The notes beneath the pieces were generated by a model. The model was given only the letters and a program-made list of their open reading frames with translations. It was not told the origin of the DNA and did not search any database. A program made the position numbers and the translations under genes. This document shows, piece after piece, positions 28,828 to 40,537 of a stretch of 64,000 bases of DNA. The stretch is from Pyropia yezoensis (Eukaryota > Rhodophyta > Bangiophyceae > Bangiales > Bangiaceae), in the NCBI GenBank assembly GCA_009829735.1, contig CM020618.1, positions 15,606,568 through 15,670,567 on the forward strand. The letters run 5' to 3'. Position 1 is the stretch's first letter; each line of letters opens with the position of its first letter.

Positions 28828-30127
28828 CCGATGGCGTGCGGTTAGGGGTCAGGCCGCCCTCCTCCTGGATACTCCACGCCCATGGCAGAGGCGCAGCGTG
28901 TGTACCCTCCGTATCGTACTGGGATATTCAAATACGAAAGTAAAGGGCACCCAACAAGTTTGTCCAATGTCCCGGCAAATACCGCCATCCAGATAGGGAG
29001 GGGGGGCTGCTGGGTGCCCCGGCCTGTGATTGGCATTGACTGGACAGCCAGGCACAGGGCCCCACGGGGAGGGTGGGAGCCGGGTGGGTGGGAGATGGTG
29101 GCAAGGGAAGAGGCGGGGCGCTCAGATACCTCCCGCATGGCCCCCGGCGACGGGCCGATCGCATGGATGAGGCGGGGGGGGGGGGGGTGCCAGCTGACAA
29201 CCGCTCAGCTACATATGCGCGACGCGCCGGCGACCCACAAAGGACGGCGGGGGGGGGGGGGGGGGGGGGGAGAGGGTATACGTGGAAGGCCATGGAAGGC
29301 CGTGTATGGTGTCGGGGGGAGGAGCTCGGTGGGCTTCCGGCCCCTCGCCAGCCACTTCACTGCGCCAGCACCCACAAAATTGCAGCTGTGGGCCATCACA
29401 CCGTACCCTTTATCGGCGCCGCGCCGCGCGGCCGCGTCGTCCACACGCTGACCGTCACCCAAAGCGGCCAGGCCTGTCTTGTTTCCGCATATGGGGGGGG
29501 GGGGGGGGGGGGGGGGGGGGCCGCTGCCGCCGCTGCCTCCCTCGTGCCGGCCACCCCCGCCAGCCAGGACGCGCCGACCCCCCGTCACCGCGCTGCCGGT
29601 GTCGCTGCAGGTGAACCCCTATGGACGCCGGACACCCCCCTCCTCACCCTCCCGAGTGCGTCTGCCCTTTCATCGGACGGCAATTAAAGTGGGGAGGCGC
29701 ACGGAGGTCGGCAGGGTTCCGTAAAAACGGGCTCACCGGGGGGGCCCGGCGCGATGCCGTCCCCGCTCATGGTCACGCTTCTTGGTGGTGCCGCCGTGGT
29801 GCCGCCGCGGGGGGGATATACGAAGGGAGGGAGGGTGGCGATCGCTTATGTTTTTTACAGCGGGGGGGGGGGGGGGCGGCGTTCAAAATGTGAGGGGACG
29901 GGACTTTGTTTTCCACATGGTCTTCCCACCGTTGGTCGTTGTCTAGATATGGGAAACCACATTTCCTATTTTCCGTGGCTGTATGCCCCAATAGATTTTT
30001 GTTCCACACACTACCTCGCGTCCATTCTGGGAGAATTGGGACAGACAGGGGAACGTCTGGTGAACAGTCAGACACGGGGAAGGGGGGGGGGGGCAGGATG
30101 TGCGGACTGCACCATTGCATTGTCGGG

Positions 30128-30320
30128 TGGCGCCATGTCTGTATGACAATGCACACGTCTGTATGGCGCCATGTCAGTATGACAATACACATGTCTGTAT
30201 GACAATAAACATTGACGCGGTGTCGGGCAGCATGTCTGTATGACAATACACATGTCTGTATGACAATACACATTGACGCGGTGTCGGGCAGCATGTCTGT
30301 ATGACAATAGAGGCGGTGTC
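30128..30320. repeat. ATGTCTGTATGACAATA repeats
   Basis: About seven copies of ATGTCTGTATGACAATA, some grouped into a 64-base higher unit that also contains CATTGACGCGGTGTCGGGCAG. It is less GC-rich than its surroundings. Confidence 0.9.
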
Positions 30321-30854
30321 GGACTACATAAGCTGAGGGATATTGGGTGTAGGTGCGTATGTTGGAGGCGGAGCCGGGGGGTTCGACTGGAATGGCTCTG
30401 TTAACGTGCCCCGGGACGGCGGCAGTGCTGGGCGCGCCGCCGCCGTCGGCGGCACCGTTCTCGCCCGTGGCAGTCGTCGAGGGTGGCGGTGGTGGCGCGG
30501 CGCGGCGCGGCGCGGCGCGTCGGATCAGAAACAGGCATTCTCTTTTTGCCCCACACCAGCTCGCCCCCACCCCCCTCTCCCACTTTCTGCGCATGCGTCG
30601 TCGGACAAAGGGGGGTGTGACTTTCAGGCGCTCAGAGCAGTCCGTATGGGGTTGCTGTCGCACCGGGGGAGAGTGTGTAGGGGGCCAATAGCATCGGGTC
30701 GGGTCGGGTTGTGAGTTCTTTGCGAGGGGGGCTGGCGGGCGTAGCTGGTCTTGCAAGTTCTCTTGCTTCTTGTTCTGGCCTTGCGGCTCATTTTTTCCTT
30801 CTGTAGAGCGGTGCGCTGGGCCGGGAGGGGAGGGGGGGGCGGGGGGGCGAAGGG

Positions 30855-31412
30855 GTGCTGGGAAGGGGGTGCCGGCTCCAACCAATGGCGGGGCTGCAGG
30901 GAAGGAGAGGGGCCGGGGGGGTGGTGGGAGGGGGGTGCCGGCTCCAGCCAATGGCGGGGCTGCTCGGAGGAAGGAGGGGCCGGGGGGGTGGTGGGAGGGG
31001 GGTGCCGGCTCCAGCCAATGGCGGGGCTGCTCGGAGGAAGGAGGGGCCGGGGGGGTGGTGGGAGGGGGGTGCCGGCTCCAGCCAATGGCGGGGCTGCTGG
31101 GAGGAAGGAGGGGCCGGGGGGGTGCTGGGAAGGGGGTGCCGGCTCCAGCCAATGGCGGGGCTGCTCGGAGGAAGGAGGGGCCGGGGGGGTGGTGGGAGGG
31201 GGGTGCCGGCTCCAGCCAATGGCGGGGCTGCTCGGAGGAAGGAGGGGCCGGGGGGGTGGTGGGAGGGGGGTGCCGGCTCCAGCCAATGGCGGGGCTGCTG
31301 GGAGGAAGGAGGGGCCGGGGGGGTGGTGAGAGGGGGGTGCCGGCTCCAGCCAATGGCGGGGCTGCTGGGGGGGGGGGCAGGGGGGGTGCCGGCTCCAGCC
31401 GAGGCCCGACGC
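30855..31412. repeat. CCAAT-containing minisatellite, eight copies plus a partial
   Basis: Units of about 62-68 bases: GTGCCGGCTCCAGCCAATGG, CGGGGCTGC(T/G)GGGAGGAAGG, AGGGGCCGGGGGGGTGG. There are eight complete copies and a ninth ending in CAGCCGAGG. The period is not a multiple of three, so frames rotate and it is not coding. Every copy contains AGCCAAT and a GC box-like GGGGCCGGGG. It lies just upstream of the first visible glycosyltransferase exon. Confidence 0.93.
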
Positions 31413-31444
31413 CCCTGCCTCCCCCCCCCGCGCCGGTCAACCAG

Positions 31445-33579
31445 GGCGTGCCCCTCTACCACGCCATCCGGGACCACCTGGGCGGCGCCGTGGACGTGGC
31501 AGCCATCCTCATTGGCGCGTACGCGCCGCGGTGGCTCATGGAGCGGCATCACACCAACATGCCCGAGGCTGTGCGGCTGTTTCAGGAGGCTGGTGCCGTC
31601 GAAGCCTTTGGCATCCACTGGGGTGCGTCCACGGGGGTGCCGGCGCTCGGGGGGTGGTGCGCGGCAAGCGCGGGGTGCAAGCGGGGGAGGGAATGGGCTG
31701 GGGTTTGGGCGGGGGAGGGGGAGGTGGGGGGGGCGGGCGGGAACAAGGTCCATGCCAGAGCGAGGAGGATTGTGTCATGGATGCAGTGACGCTGTCGTGC
31801 ACATCGGATCCCTGTGACGTGGGAGTGCCGCCGCATCCGCGCTAGTCACTGACGCCCGGTGCCGTGGATGCGTGGGAAGAGGTGTGGTTACCTCCCCCCC
31901 CTCTTCTCCCCCTCCCCTGGCCCCCCACTCTCCCCTCCCCTCCTCTGCTCTTCTCTCTGCCCGAGCTCCTGCCCGTGCAGGAACCGTCCCACTCACGAAC
32001 GAGCCACTGATGAAACCCGCCAAGGAACTCTCGCGCGTCGCCGACGCCGCGGGCACTGCCAACCGCTTCGTGACTCTCGGCATGGGAGGGAGTCGCGACT
32101 ATGGATTGCGGAGGGAGATAGGACCGCGTCGGCTCCCCCCCCGACGGGGACACCCTCTTTTCGTCTGTCAGCCCCACCCGGTGGGCGCTCCGCACGCTCG
32201 CGGGGAGGGGCCTCGGCATTGACCGCATCTACTGGCCCGACGGGTGGGCGCGGCGGTGGACCGCCTCGGCGGCGGTCGCGCTCGACGCGCTCGGCGCGGC
32301 GCTGGAGGAGGAGCGGGCGGCGGCCGTCGCCGCGGAGGTGGCGGCGGTGGCGGCGGCGGCGGCCGCCCCGGCCGCCGCCGCCGCCCGGCCGCCCGCCGCG
32401 TTGGCGTCACTGACCATCCTCCAGACACACCACCGCCTGTCGGCCGACGGCGGGGACGTGTGGGTGTACGACATTGACGCGGTGGCGGCGGCGGCGACGC
32501 CCCGCCCCGCCGATGCGGCGGCCGTGGCGGCCGCCGCGGCGGCGGCGGCGGCGGAACCGCCGCCGCTGCGGGGGCGTGCGGCGGCGGCGGCAACGACGCC
32601 GACACCCACCCCGCTGGCGTGGAAGGTGGTCGTCTCCCGGCCGCTCGTCGGCGATGACACCCGCACAGGCCGCGGGTGCACGGTGGCCACGCTGCCGCTG
32701 CCGGTGGCCGCGCCCGTCACGCTCGTCGTCCCGTACGCGGGGCGGCCCGCCCGCCTGGCCGCCTACCTCCGGACCTATGGACGGCTGCGGTCCACCGACG
32801 CGGCGCTGGGGCTCGCCATTGCCACCCTCCCTGCACACGTGGCCGAGGTGCACCGCCTGGTGGCGGCCGCCTCGCTGCCGCTGCTACCGCCGTCACAACC
32901 TCCCCCCCTGCCCCAGGGTGGGCCGGCGGGCAGCACCGCCCCCCCGCCTGCCCCCTCCCATCTGACGCACGGGGTGACGGTGGTGACCAACGGGGGCGAC
33001 CGGGCGGGCGCCTTTTCCCGCTCCGTCGCCGTCCGCGACGCGGTGGCGGGCCTCGCCCTGGACGCCCTCTTTTACGTCACCGACGTGGACCTGACTGTCT
33101 CCCCCGACGCGGTGCGCAACTGCCGCGCGCACGCGCTGGCCGGCGGGCAGGTGTGGTACCCCATCTTTTGGAACTACTACGCGGGCACCCGGCCGGGCCT
33201 GTCTCCCGCCACGGGCTTTTGGCGCACCTCCTCCTACGGAACCGTCTGTGCGCACCGGAGCAGCTGGGACGCGGTGGGCGGCTTTGGGGGCAACGAGGAG
33301 GAGCGGTTTGTCGGGTGGGGCTCGGAGGACGTGGAGGCGTACCAGCACTTTCGGGATCACCCGGCCATGGGCGTCATGCGCGGCCTCGAGCCGGGGCTGA
33401 CGCACGCGTGGCACGACAAGGCGTGCGCGCCCGACGACGCGGCGTACGACGCGTGCCGCAAGACGGTGGCGATGAGCATGGCGTCGCAGCAGCGCCTTGC
33501 GGAGCTGGTCGTTGCTGCGGACGTTGACGTTGCCGCCGCACTGGGCGTGCACCGCGAGACGGGAGGGGGGATGGGCTAA
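31445..33579 (+). CDS. CHGN-type (GT7-like) glycosyltransferase, 5' exon(s) unresolved
   Basis: The exon 31445-31622 follows a good acceptor (C-rich tract, then CAACCAG) and encodes YHAIRDHLGGAVDVAAILIG. A 358-base GT-AG intron (31623-31980) joins it in frame (FGIHWG|TVPLTNEP). A second frame change near 32070-32121 fits a 52-base GT-AG intron or is an indel. The C-terminal catalytic part is clear: VTLVVPYAGRPARL, FSRSVAVRDA, the DxD site YVTDVDLTVSPDAVRNCRAH, GGQVWYPIFWNYYAG, GFWRTSSYGTVCAHRSSWD, GFGGNEEERFVGWGSEDVEA and GLTHAWHDKAC. These are hallmarks of chondroitin N-acetylgalactosaminyl/glucuronyl transferases: a Golgi enzyme that adds sugars to a polysaccharide. The N-terminal membrane anchor is not seen and the middle is Ala-rich. 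It stops at TAA 33577-33579. Confidence 0.72.
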
Positions 33580-34035
33580 TGGCGCGCCACAGAGGCATGG
33601 TGAGCCTCATGACCCGCCCTGTGCCGACATCACGTGGCCGTCACGCGGCGATCCGAAGGTCATAATCCGAGGATTGTGAAGGATTTCCCTTTTTCACTTT
33701 CATATCCCTTTGAATATATGGTCAAACCCTTTTGATCTATTCCACCTGCTGCCTGCCAATCCCAGTGTGGGCCGGATAACTGTCACATGCAACCCGGAGC
33801 CTATCGTGCAACTTGCTGTATTTACCGGTTGACCAAACAGGCGGCTTGCCACATACGGCTCCCCCTTGCTGGCCGACCATGTCCATCGTCCGTACTCAGC
33901 GGCAGCACGCGACCACCCCTCCCCCACCCCCCCCAACCCTCCCCCTTCCCTCTCTCCCCTGCCCGTCCCCCTCTTCCCCCCCCCCCCCCCCACCCCTCCC
34001 CTCGGGGTGTCCCCCACCGGCGTGGCGCCGCCGCC
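33580..34035. other. Intergenic, no gene seen
   Basis: Contains an AT-richer stretch at 33660-33730 (TTTCATATCCCTTTGAATATATGG), possibly the polyadenylation region of the glycosyltransferase, then C-rich sequence leading into the sorting nexin start. Confidence 0.45.
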
Positions 34036-34614
34036 ATGGCGGGCGACACGCCGTGGCCCGACAGCGCCTTTGAGCACCCGCTGCTGCCGCACCCGCTGCT
34101 CGCCGCCGACCCCCCCCCCTCGGCGGCGGCGGCCGGCCACGGTGGCGGCGGTGGCGGCAGCGGCAGCGGTGACGACGACGCTGCCGCCGCCGCCGCGGCG
34201 GCCGCCGCCGCCGCTGCGGCGGTCGCCCCGTGGGGCCCCGCCGTCCCCTCTGTGGACCCCCTGACGGGCGCGCCGCCGCCGTCGGCGGCCGCAGCGTCGG
34301 GCCTGGCCTCCCCCGGGCGGGGGGGGGCGCCCCGGGGGCACGGGCCCGGCGGGAGTCGGCCGCCGCCGCGGCGGCGGCCGCCACCCCCGCCCCTCCCGCC
34401 GCCGCCCCCATTGCCAGCCGATGGGGGACGCCACGGCGGCGGCGGCGGTGGGGGCCTCCGGCCGCCCGCCCACTTTGTGCTGGTCGCCCATGCGGGCGAC
34501 GGCAGTGACTCGGAGGAAAGCGTGCTCCGGGACCCGCTGCGGTTTGGGGGGGGCAGGGGGGACCCAGACGCGGGCGACAGCGACACGGACGGTGGCGCGG
34601 CAGACGGGGGTGAG

Positions 34615-34646
<32 letters not shown>

Positions 34647-35177
34647 CGGGGCGGGGGGCGGCCCGGGCGGCAGTTCGGCGGCGGCGGCGGCGGCGGCGGC
34701 GACCCCCCCCCGGCTCCCCCCCCCCTCCCGGTCCCCGGCCGCCCTCCCCTACGCCCGCATCGCCGTCGACTACTGCGCCGACGCGAGTACGACCCCCCCC
34801 ACGGCGACGGCCACGCCCACGTCGTCCACCACCTTTGTGGTGACCACCCCGCTGGGCGCCCGCACGCTCGTCGTGGCGCGCACCCTCCCCGACTTTTTGC
34901 GCCTCGCGGCGGGCCTCGCCGCCGCCCACGAGGGCCTCATCGTTCCCGAACTGCCGCCCCTCTCCCTGGCGGGCCGCCTCGCGGCGGGGTGGGCGTACCT
35001 GCCCGCCCGCAAGGCGGGGCTCGCCGCCTTTTTGCGCCGCGCCGCCGCCCACCCGGTGCTGGGGCGGGACCGCCGGCTGCGCGCGTTTTTGGGCTTTGGC
35101 GGCGCGGGGGGGGGGGGTGGCGCGCGGGCGGCGCGTCGGGGGGGGGGGGGGGGGGGGGGCGCCGGCCAGGCGCGGCT

Positions 35178-35212
<35 letters not shown>

Positions 35213-37094
35213 TGGCGGTGGTGGTGGTGGAGGGGGAGGTGGGCCCCGCGGTGGCGCGGCCGCCTCTGCCGCCGACGGGCTGGCCGGCGATGGGGGCGAC
35301 GCCGGCGACGGCGACGCTGAGGAGGAGCCGCCGCTCGAGTCCCTCCGCCGGTGGGCGGCGTTCAAGGCGTGGCAGGGCGGGCGGCTGCTCAACGCGGCGC
35401 TCGGCCGGGCGCTGGACAAGGGCGACGACGCGGGGGGGGGTGGGGGGGGTGGCGTTGGCGGTAACCGGTCGGGGGGCGCCGGCGGCCGGCGGGGCCGCCC
35501 CGGCAGCAGCGGCGGCGGTGCGGCGTCGTCGTCGGCCGCATCACTGGGCGGCCGCGGCGACGCCGACGGGGGCGTTGGCATTGTCGGTGGCGACGCGCGG
35601 CTGGCGCGGCTGCAGACCTACGTGGGCGGCCTGGAGGCGTCCCTGACAGCCGCCGCCGCGGCGGTCGAGGCGGCGCGCGCCGCGCGGGCGGCTGCGGCGG
35701 CCGCCGACGGCCGGGTTGCGGCTGCGCTGGGCGCGCTGGGCAAGGGCGAGGGCGGCCGCTTTGCGGCGGCGCTCGCCGAGTGGCCGCCACCGCCGCTGCC
35801 AGTGCCGCCCCGGCGGCGCCCGATGGGAGGGCTCCCGGCGGGGCTTGCGGAGCGCAACGAGGGGGGGGCGGGGGGGGGTACCCCCGCCGGCGGGGACGCC
35901 GCCGCCAGTGACAGTGGCGGCGGCGGCGGCAACGGCGACGGCGGCGGCGGCGGGGGTGGGGGCGTGCCGCCGTCAAAGGTGGACTCACCAGACGTCGCTG
36001 CCGCCGCCGCCAACGGCGGGGACGACGGTGGCGAGGAGCCGACCGGCCCCGGCGCGGCCGCGGCGGCCGCCGGCGCGGCCGTGGACGATGCGCACGGGCG
36101 GCTGCGGGACGTGCTGATTGAGCTGGCCGCCGCCGCGCGGGGCGCGAAGAAGATCCTCGCCACCCGCCGGGAGGAGCAGCAGGCGTACGAGCACGCGCTG
36201 GAGGTGTACGTCAAGCTGCGGGACCGCCTCGAGGCCACCACGGGCTCCCTCTACGTGTCGGGGGGGGGACTGCCGCCAGGGGGGGACCGCCGGCGTGGAG
36301 GGGGGGGCGGGGGAGGGGGTGGCGGCGGCGGCGCCTCTGTCTCGGGGGGACTGGGATGGGGCGCCGCCGCCGCTGCCGCGAGCGACCATGACGGCGCCCG
36401 CAGCGACGCGGACGGCGACGCGGGCCGCAGCCGCGGCGGGGGCATTGGGGGCGGCGGCCCCGCCGGCGGGGCGTCGTCGCAAAAGCACAGCGAGGCCGCG
36501 TCGCTGCGTGCGGCGGCGGCGGCGGCCGAGGCGGCGCTCGTCCGCGCGCGGGGCCACTATGGGCGCGTCGCGGCGGCGAGCAACGGGGAGCTCCGCCGCC
36601 TGCGGCGGTCTGTGCAGGCGGCGGTAGGGGGGGGGGTGGCGGGCCTCGCCACCGCCGTGGCCGCCGACGCGGCGGGGGCCGCCGGCCGTGCGTCACGGGC
36701 GGTGGGCACGTGGCGCGAGTATGCCGAGGGGGTGCTGGGAGGGGCTGGGGGGGGAGGGGAGGCGGAGCGCTCTGGCGCTGCAGACGGCGGCGCGGAAGAG
36801 GACGCGGACAGAGACGGCGACGACGGCAGCGATGGGGGCGGGGGTGAGGGTTGGGGGGAGGGCGGCGGCGGCCACGGCCATGCCGACGGCCATGGCGGCA
36901 CCCCCCCGGCCGCTACCGCTGCGGCCGACGCCACAGGGGATCGCGGCCACCGCGGCCGTGGCGCCCGGGACCACCCGTCGGGCCTCGCCGCCGCCGACCC
37001 GCCGCCGCCGTCGTCTTCGCCGCGCCGCGGGGGCGCCGCCGCGGCGGACGGGGACGGGGGGGAGGAGGAGTGGTTTAGCCACCGCCGGCGGTGA
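34036..37094 (+). CDS. PX-BAR sorting nexin, frame broken in a G tract
   Basis: Starts at ATG 34036 (GCCGCCATGG context). The first frame holds a disordered Ala/Gly/Pro-rich N-terminus with acidic patches and then a PX domain (about 34800-35095): TTFVVTTPLGARTLVVARTLPDF, VPELPP, LPARKAGLAAFLRRAAAHPVL and RRLRAFLGFG. The usual basic RRY is weak, so phosphoinositide binding may be altered. Coding continues in another frame after the G tracts at 35106-35159. There a BAR-like helical region carries RLARLQTYVGGLEASL, GRLRDVLIELAAAARGAKKI and QQAYEHALEVYVKLRDRLEA to the stop at 37092-37094. It probably acts in endosome-to-Golgi sorting as a SNX1/2- or SNX4-type membrane-bending protein. The frame change is either a homopolymer length error or an inactivating indel. 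Extremely GC-rich. Confidence 0.65.
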
Positions 37095-37545
37095 GGGCGG
37101 TGAGGGCGGTGACGCCGGGCGGGCGCGACGCCGCCTCGGTCGATGGCGACGCGGGTCGGGGGCGCGCAAGCGGGGGGCGCAGCCGCTAGGTGGGTGGGCC
37201 CACGGCTGTTTCCGTCGTTTTGGCCATGGTCCCACCGTCCTCGGCTGTTCTTTTTGGCCCACTCGAGAGGGCGTATGTATTCGATCCTCGCTCCAGAGGG
37301 GGCGGGTGCTGCTATGCTCCGTTTTGGGGCTGCCTATTAGTTTTTATGGTCGTCATGAGGGGGGGCGGCACGCCGCGGGCACCCTCGACCCACTTGCTGA
37401 CTCCCCCCCCCCCCTACCCCATCATTCGAAATGTACAAGTGCAGGCGTCCCCCCCCCCCTCCTCCCCCCCCACTCCATCTGCCCTCCCTCGCGACAACCG
37501 GACGCCCACAAGGGTCGCCTGCCGGGGCCGACCGGCGGCTGAGGC
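37095..37545. other. Intergenic, no gene seen
   Basis: The region between convergent genes. It is GC-rich at first, then AT-richer near 37330-37350 (CCTATTAGTTTTTATGG), which could serve as a 3' processing signal. Confidence 0.4.
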
Positions 37546-38016
37546 TTAGGTCGATGGGGTCGGCGTCGGCAGGCCCAGCAGCTGCGCCAACAGCTCCCCG
37601 AGCGTCTGGCCCGGCGCGCCCGCAGGCGTCGGATCCGGCGTCGGTGCATCGTCATCGTCATCGTCACCGGGGCCGCTGCCACCGTCGGGGAAGGGCTCCT
37701 CGGTCGGCTCGCCCGACTCATCCGGCTCCTCCGACTCGGAGGGCTCGGGGAACTGGAAGAGGGGCTCCTCGGTCGGCTCCCCACTCTCTTCCGGCTCGTC
37801 TGACGGGTCGGCCGTCTCGGCTGGGTCCTCTGTCGGCACGGGGAAGGGATCGGGGGTGGGGGAGCCCTCGGGCGTCGGCTCGGGGAACTGCCGCACGGCC
37901 GCCGTCGCCGCTGCGGTGGCGGCAGAGGGGGGGGCCAGGGGGAGGGCGGCGCCGGCGGCCGCGGCGGCCGCGGCGCCGAGGAGCAGCGCCGCGGCGAGGA
38001 AGACGGGGCGCGCCAT
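37546..38016 (-). CDS. Small secreted acidic Pro/Glu-rich protein
   Basis: A 156-residue product from the ATG at 38014-38016. It begins with a clear signal peptide (MARPVFLAAALLLGAAAAAA), with cleavage likely after an Ala near residue 22. The rest is disordered and acidic. It has repeated motifs EPEESGEPTEEP and EEPDESGEPTEEP, and runs PTPDPFPVP and DDDDDD. A short hydrophobic amphipathic tail follows (GQTLGELLAQLLGLP). There are no cysteines. It is likely secreted to the cell wall or matrix, where the carboxylates could bind calcium. No family is recognised. It converges with the sorting nexin gene. Confidence 0.6.
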   Translation of the reverse strand: MARPVFLAAALLLGAAAAAAAGAALPLAPPSAATAAATAAVRQFPEPTPEGSPTPDPFPVPTEDPAETADPSDEPEESGEPTEEPLFQFPEPSESEEPDESGEPTEEPFPDGGSGPGDDDDDDAPTPDPTPAGAPGQTLGELLAQLLGLPTPTPST

Positions 38017-40537
38017 GGTGAAGGAGGCGGGGTGAGAAGGTTGGATGGGAAGGGGGCGGGAGAGACGGGTATGTAGCGGGGTGGTATGCGGGGGATGGGG
38101 GACGGGGGGGTCGCGGTGCGATGAGCGGGCGGGAAGGGGGGGGAAGGGGGGGGGAATGGGGGGCAAGGGAGAGAGGGGTGGGGGGGGGGCGGGCACGGGG
38201 AGCGATGCGACACACAGGGATGGATGGCGGCCCTGGTGGTGGGGAGCGAGCGTGTCGGTGGAGTGCTTCAAAAGGCACGTGTGGGCTCTTATAGGAGCGG
38301 TGGCCCGACACACCGACCCCCTCGCCTCCCTCCCAGCAGCGCTAGCGCGGCGCCCCACGGCGGACTCACGCCGACCCCACACGGCGGTGTGAGGGTGTGA
38401 GAGGTCCTCGAGGAGGTCCTCGTGGAACCCCTGATGGAGAGGGAGGGGCAGCACAACGTCCTCGCTGGAGAGAGCGCGCGAGCGTCCGTGTGCATGCAAG
38501 CGGCATCACGCCGCAGGCCGCAGAGCTCTCTCCTCCCCGAAAGAGGTCGCTCCAGCCAGAGTCTGCTGACGCCCCCCCGCGGCAGCACAGCAATGCAAGA
38601 TCGGCAGCACTTGTGACTTGTTCCCTTAAGACAGCAACCGCCCGTCAGCCCCGACCTGGTGATATGATAGCCGCCTGGTGAGCCCGTGGGTGGGGGGGTA
38701 CAGATTACTCGCCAGGCGCACGCATAGACACGGGTGCAAGGCGATGTACGGCAGAGACTAGACTGGGGCCCCACCCGACGGAGGACGCGAGGCGGGGCCT
38801 CGCCTCACCCTGCTCCGCAATGAGAGGCCGACGGGTGGGGCCGCTGCCAACGGACGGCTGTCAGGAGTCTCCCATCGTGCCCAGCGCGGTCCCCTGGTTG
38901 TCGAGAGGCTCACCGTCAGGCAGGGGGTGGACACAGTGGGCAGCGCCTTTTTCTCCAGTGGAGGGCGGGCTGAGAAAGAGCTCGAGCAGTCGGGACGCCA
39001 TCCGTGCGCTGGAGGTCGGGCGGCCACCCCCATCCAGCGCACAGTCGCCCCACGTGCGCCACTTGGCAGACAAGTGACATGAGACTCGTCCTTTGAGTGG
39101 CACCCTGGTCGAGCGGGGGTCAGGCTGCCCTTAAATCTTCGAAAATGATACAGCAAACCTAAGGTGGGACACGCGGCGTCCAGGCCCCGCTGGTCCGTGG
39201 TCGTGCCGGGCAGCGTCCTAGAAGAAAGCCGGAACAATCGACCACGCTGAAAGTCTTTGCTAGCTCCGATTGGAGGCCGCCCTGTCGGCTACGGAAACCC
39301 GTCCCCGACGTTGGTCTGACGGGATGACTGCGGCAAATCTTGCACGTTGCACGCCAAGCGCACCCGCTACGCAAACGCAGCGTCGTCTTTTGTGCTCTGC
39401 CCATTTTTGGCTGGCGCGGCGCGTTCCAGTTGTTGGGGCGTGTGGCGTGGCCCGTGCCAAGCGCCTTTCCCCGCCCCCTGAGAAGCTGCTCCTCGTGCAA
39501 GGGTGGTGGGTGAGGCTCGGTAAAGGTCGGATTAGCGCTTGGGTGTCAAGCGGGAAGGGGGAGAGACACGGTGACGCCCTCCCAGAGTAGTTTGCTGGCT
39601 CGGCGGTTTTCTGTCCCGGGTTTGCCGGCTCGGGGGTGTCCTTCGCATGCTGAAAAACGGCTCTCGCCCGAGGGCTTCGCACCGACATGACAGTTGTAGG
39701 TGCCACGCCACGCAACCTGGATCACTACCATAATCTAGACACCTGGATGTGGCCCCCATTTCGGACCGATATGCAAAGCATGTCTTCAAGAAATTGTTTC
39801 CACGTCATACGTACTTGTCCGAACAGAATTCGAATTGTGGATTGCCTCGACAGTGTGGGCGACGCGACCGCCATCCCACGCCACCCGCGCGCCCTTGCCC
39901 GCGCTTTTTGCATATTTCCCAGCCCGCTCGGGCCGCTGCGCTTCGCCTCCCACCGCGGCCGGAGGTGGCCGAGGGCCGCCCACTGCAGCCTGCCGTCGCA
40001 GCCGCGCAGCGCCGTCACTTGGCGAAGCGCCGTCACTTGGCGGCGCAGTCGCTTACGGCGCTTGGCGCGGCGGCGCTTGCGCTTTGACGGGGCGCTCGTG
40101 GAGGGGCCGTGGGAGCTCGGGGGTTCGGGCGAGGGTGTGGGTTGGGGGCCGGAGACACTCCGCCGGGCGTCGTGTCGCTGACGGAGTTCGTTTTGGTGGG
40201 AGTGGCCAGAAACGGCAGGCGGTGTTCGTTGTTAACGACGGGCCCTGCCGCTCCACCCGTGTCGTCTGGTGGCACAATCTGCTGCCGCTCTGTTCGACTA
40301 CGGCGGGTCCATTTTGGACGTTTCTCCCCGCCATTACCCCCTCCTCGGTGCCTTTTTTGGGACACCAGCCTAGCGTTTCCCCCCCTCTTCCCTCCCCGTT
40401 GCCTTCTTTTGGGCCACGCGAATAAGCTTTCTCCCTTCCCCCTCTCACCGGTGCTTGTGTTTTTTTCTTCCCCCCCCCCTCCGCCTCCTCCCTCGTTCCC
40501 CTTTCTGGTTCCCGACGGGCCGCCGGGTGCGGCCGCG
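38017..40537. other. Long intergenic region, no gene supported
   Basis: About 2.5 kb of mixed composition. Frames of 60-160 codons overlap on both strands but none is protein-like over its length. An exact 18-base tandem duplication (AGCGCCGTCACTTGGCG) lies near 40011-40046. The last 150 bases before 40538 are C/T-rich, as expected of a 5' leader or promoter. Confidence 0.4.

Larger units (their letters stand above)
28828..31444. other. No confident gene; simple repeats and short protein-like patches
   Basis: Mixed sequence with G tracts at 29170-29190, 29250-29271 and 29498-29520 and two minisatellites annotated separately. One short + strand stretch near 29380-29470 (HKIAAVGHHTVPFIG, RGRVVHTLTVTQSGQACLV) looks protein-like. 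It could be an upstream exon of the glycosyltransferase or an unrelated small gene; I cannot support either. Confidence 0.35.

Noticed and set aside
30770..31400. Pro/Gly-rich frames through the CCAAT minisatellite
   Set aside because: The unit of about 65 bp is not a multiple of three, so the same repeat is read in all frames; not coding.
33787..34035. Upstream ATG extension of the sorting nexin
   Set aside because: Adds a Pro/Ser-rich leader through C tracts; ATG 34036 has a much better context.
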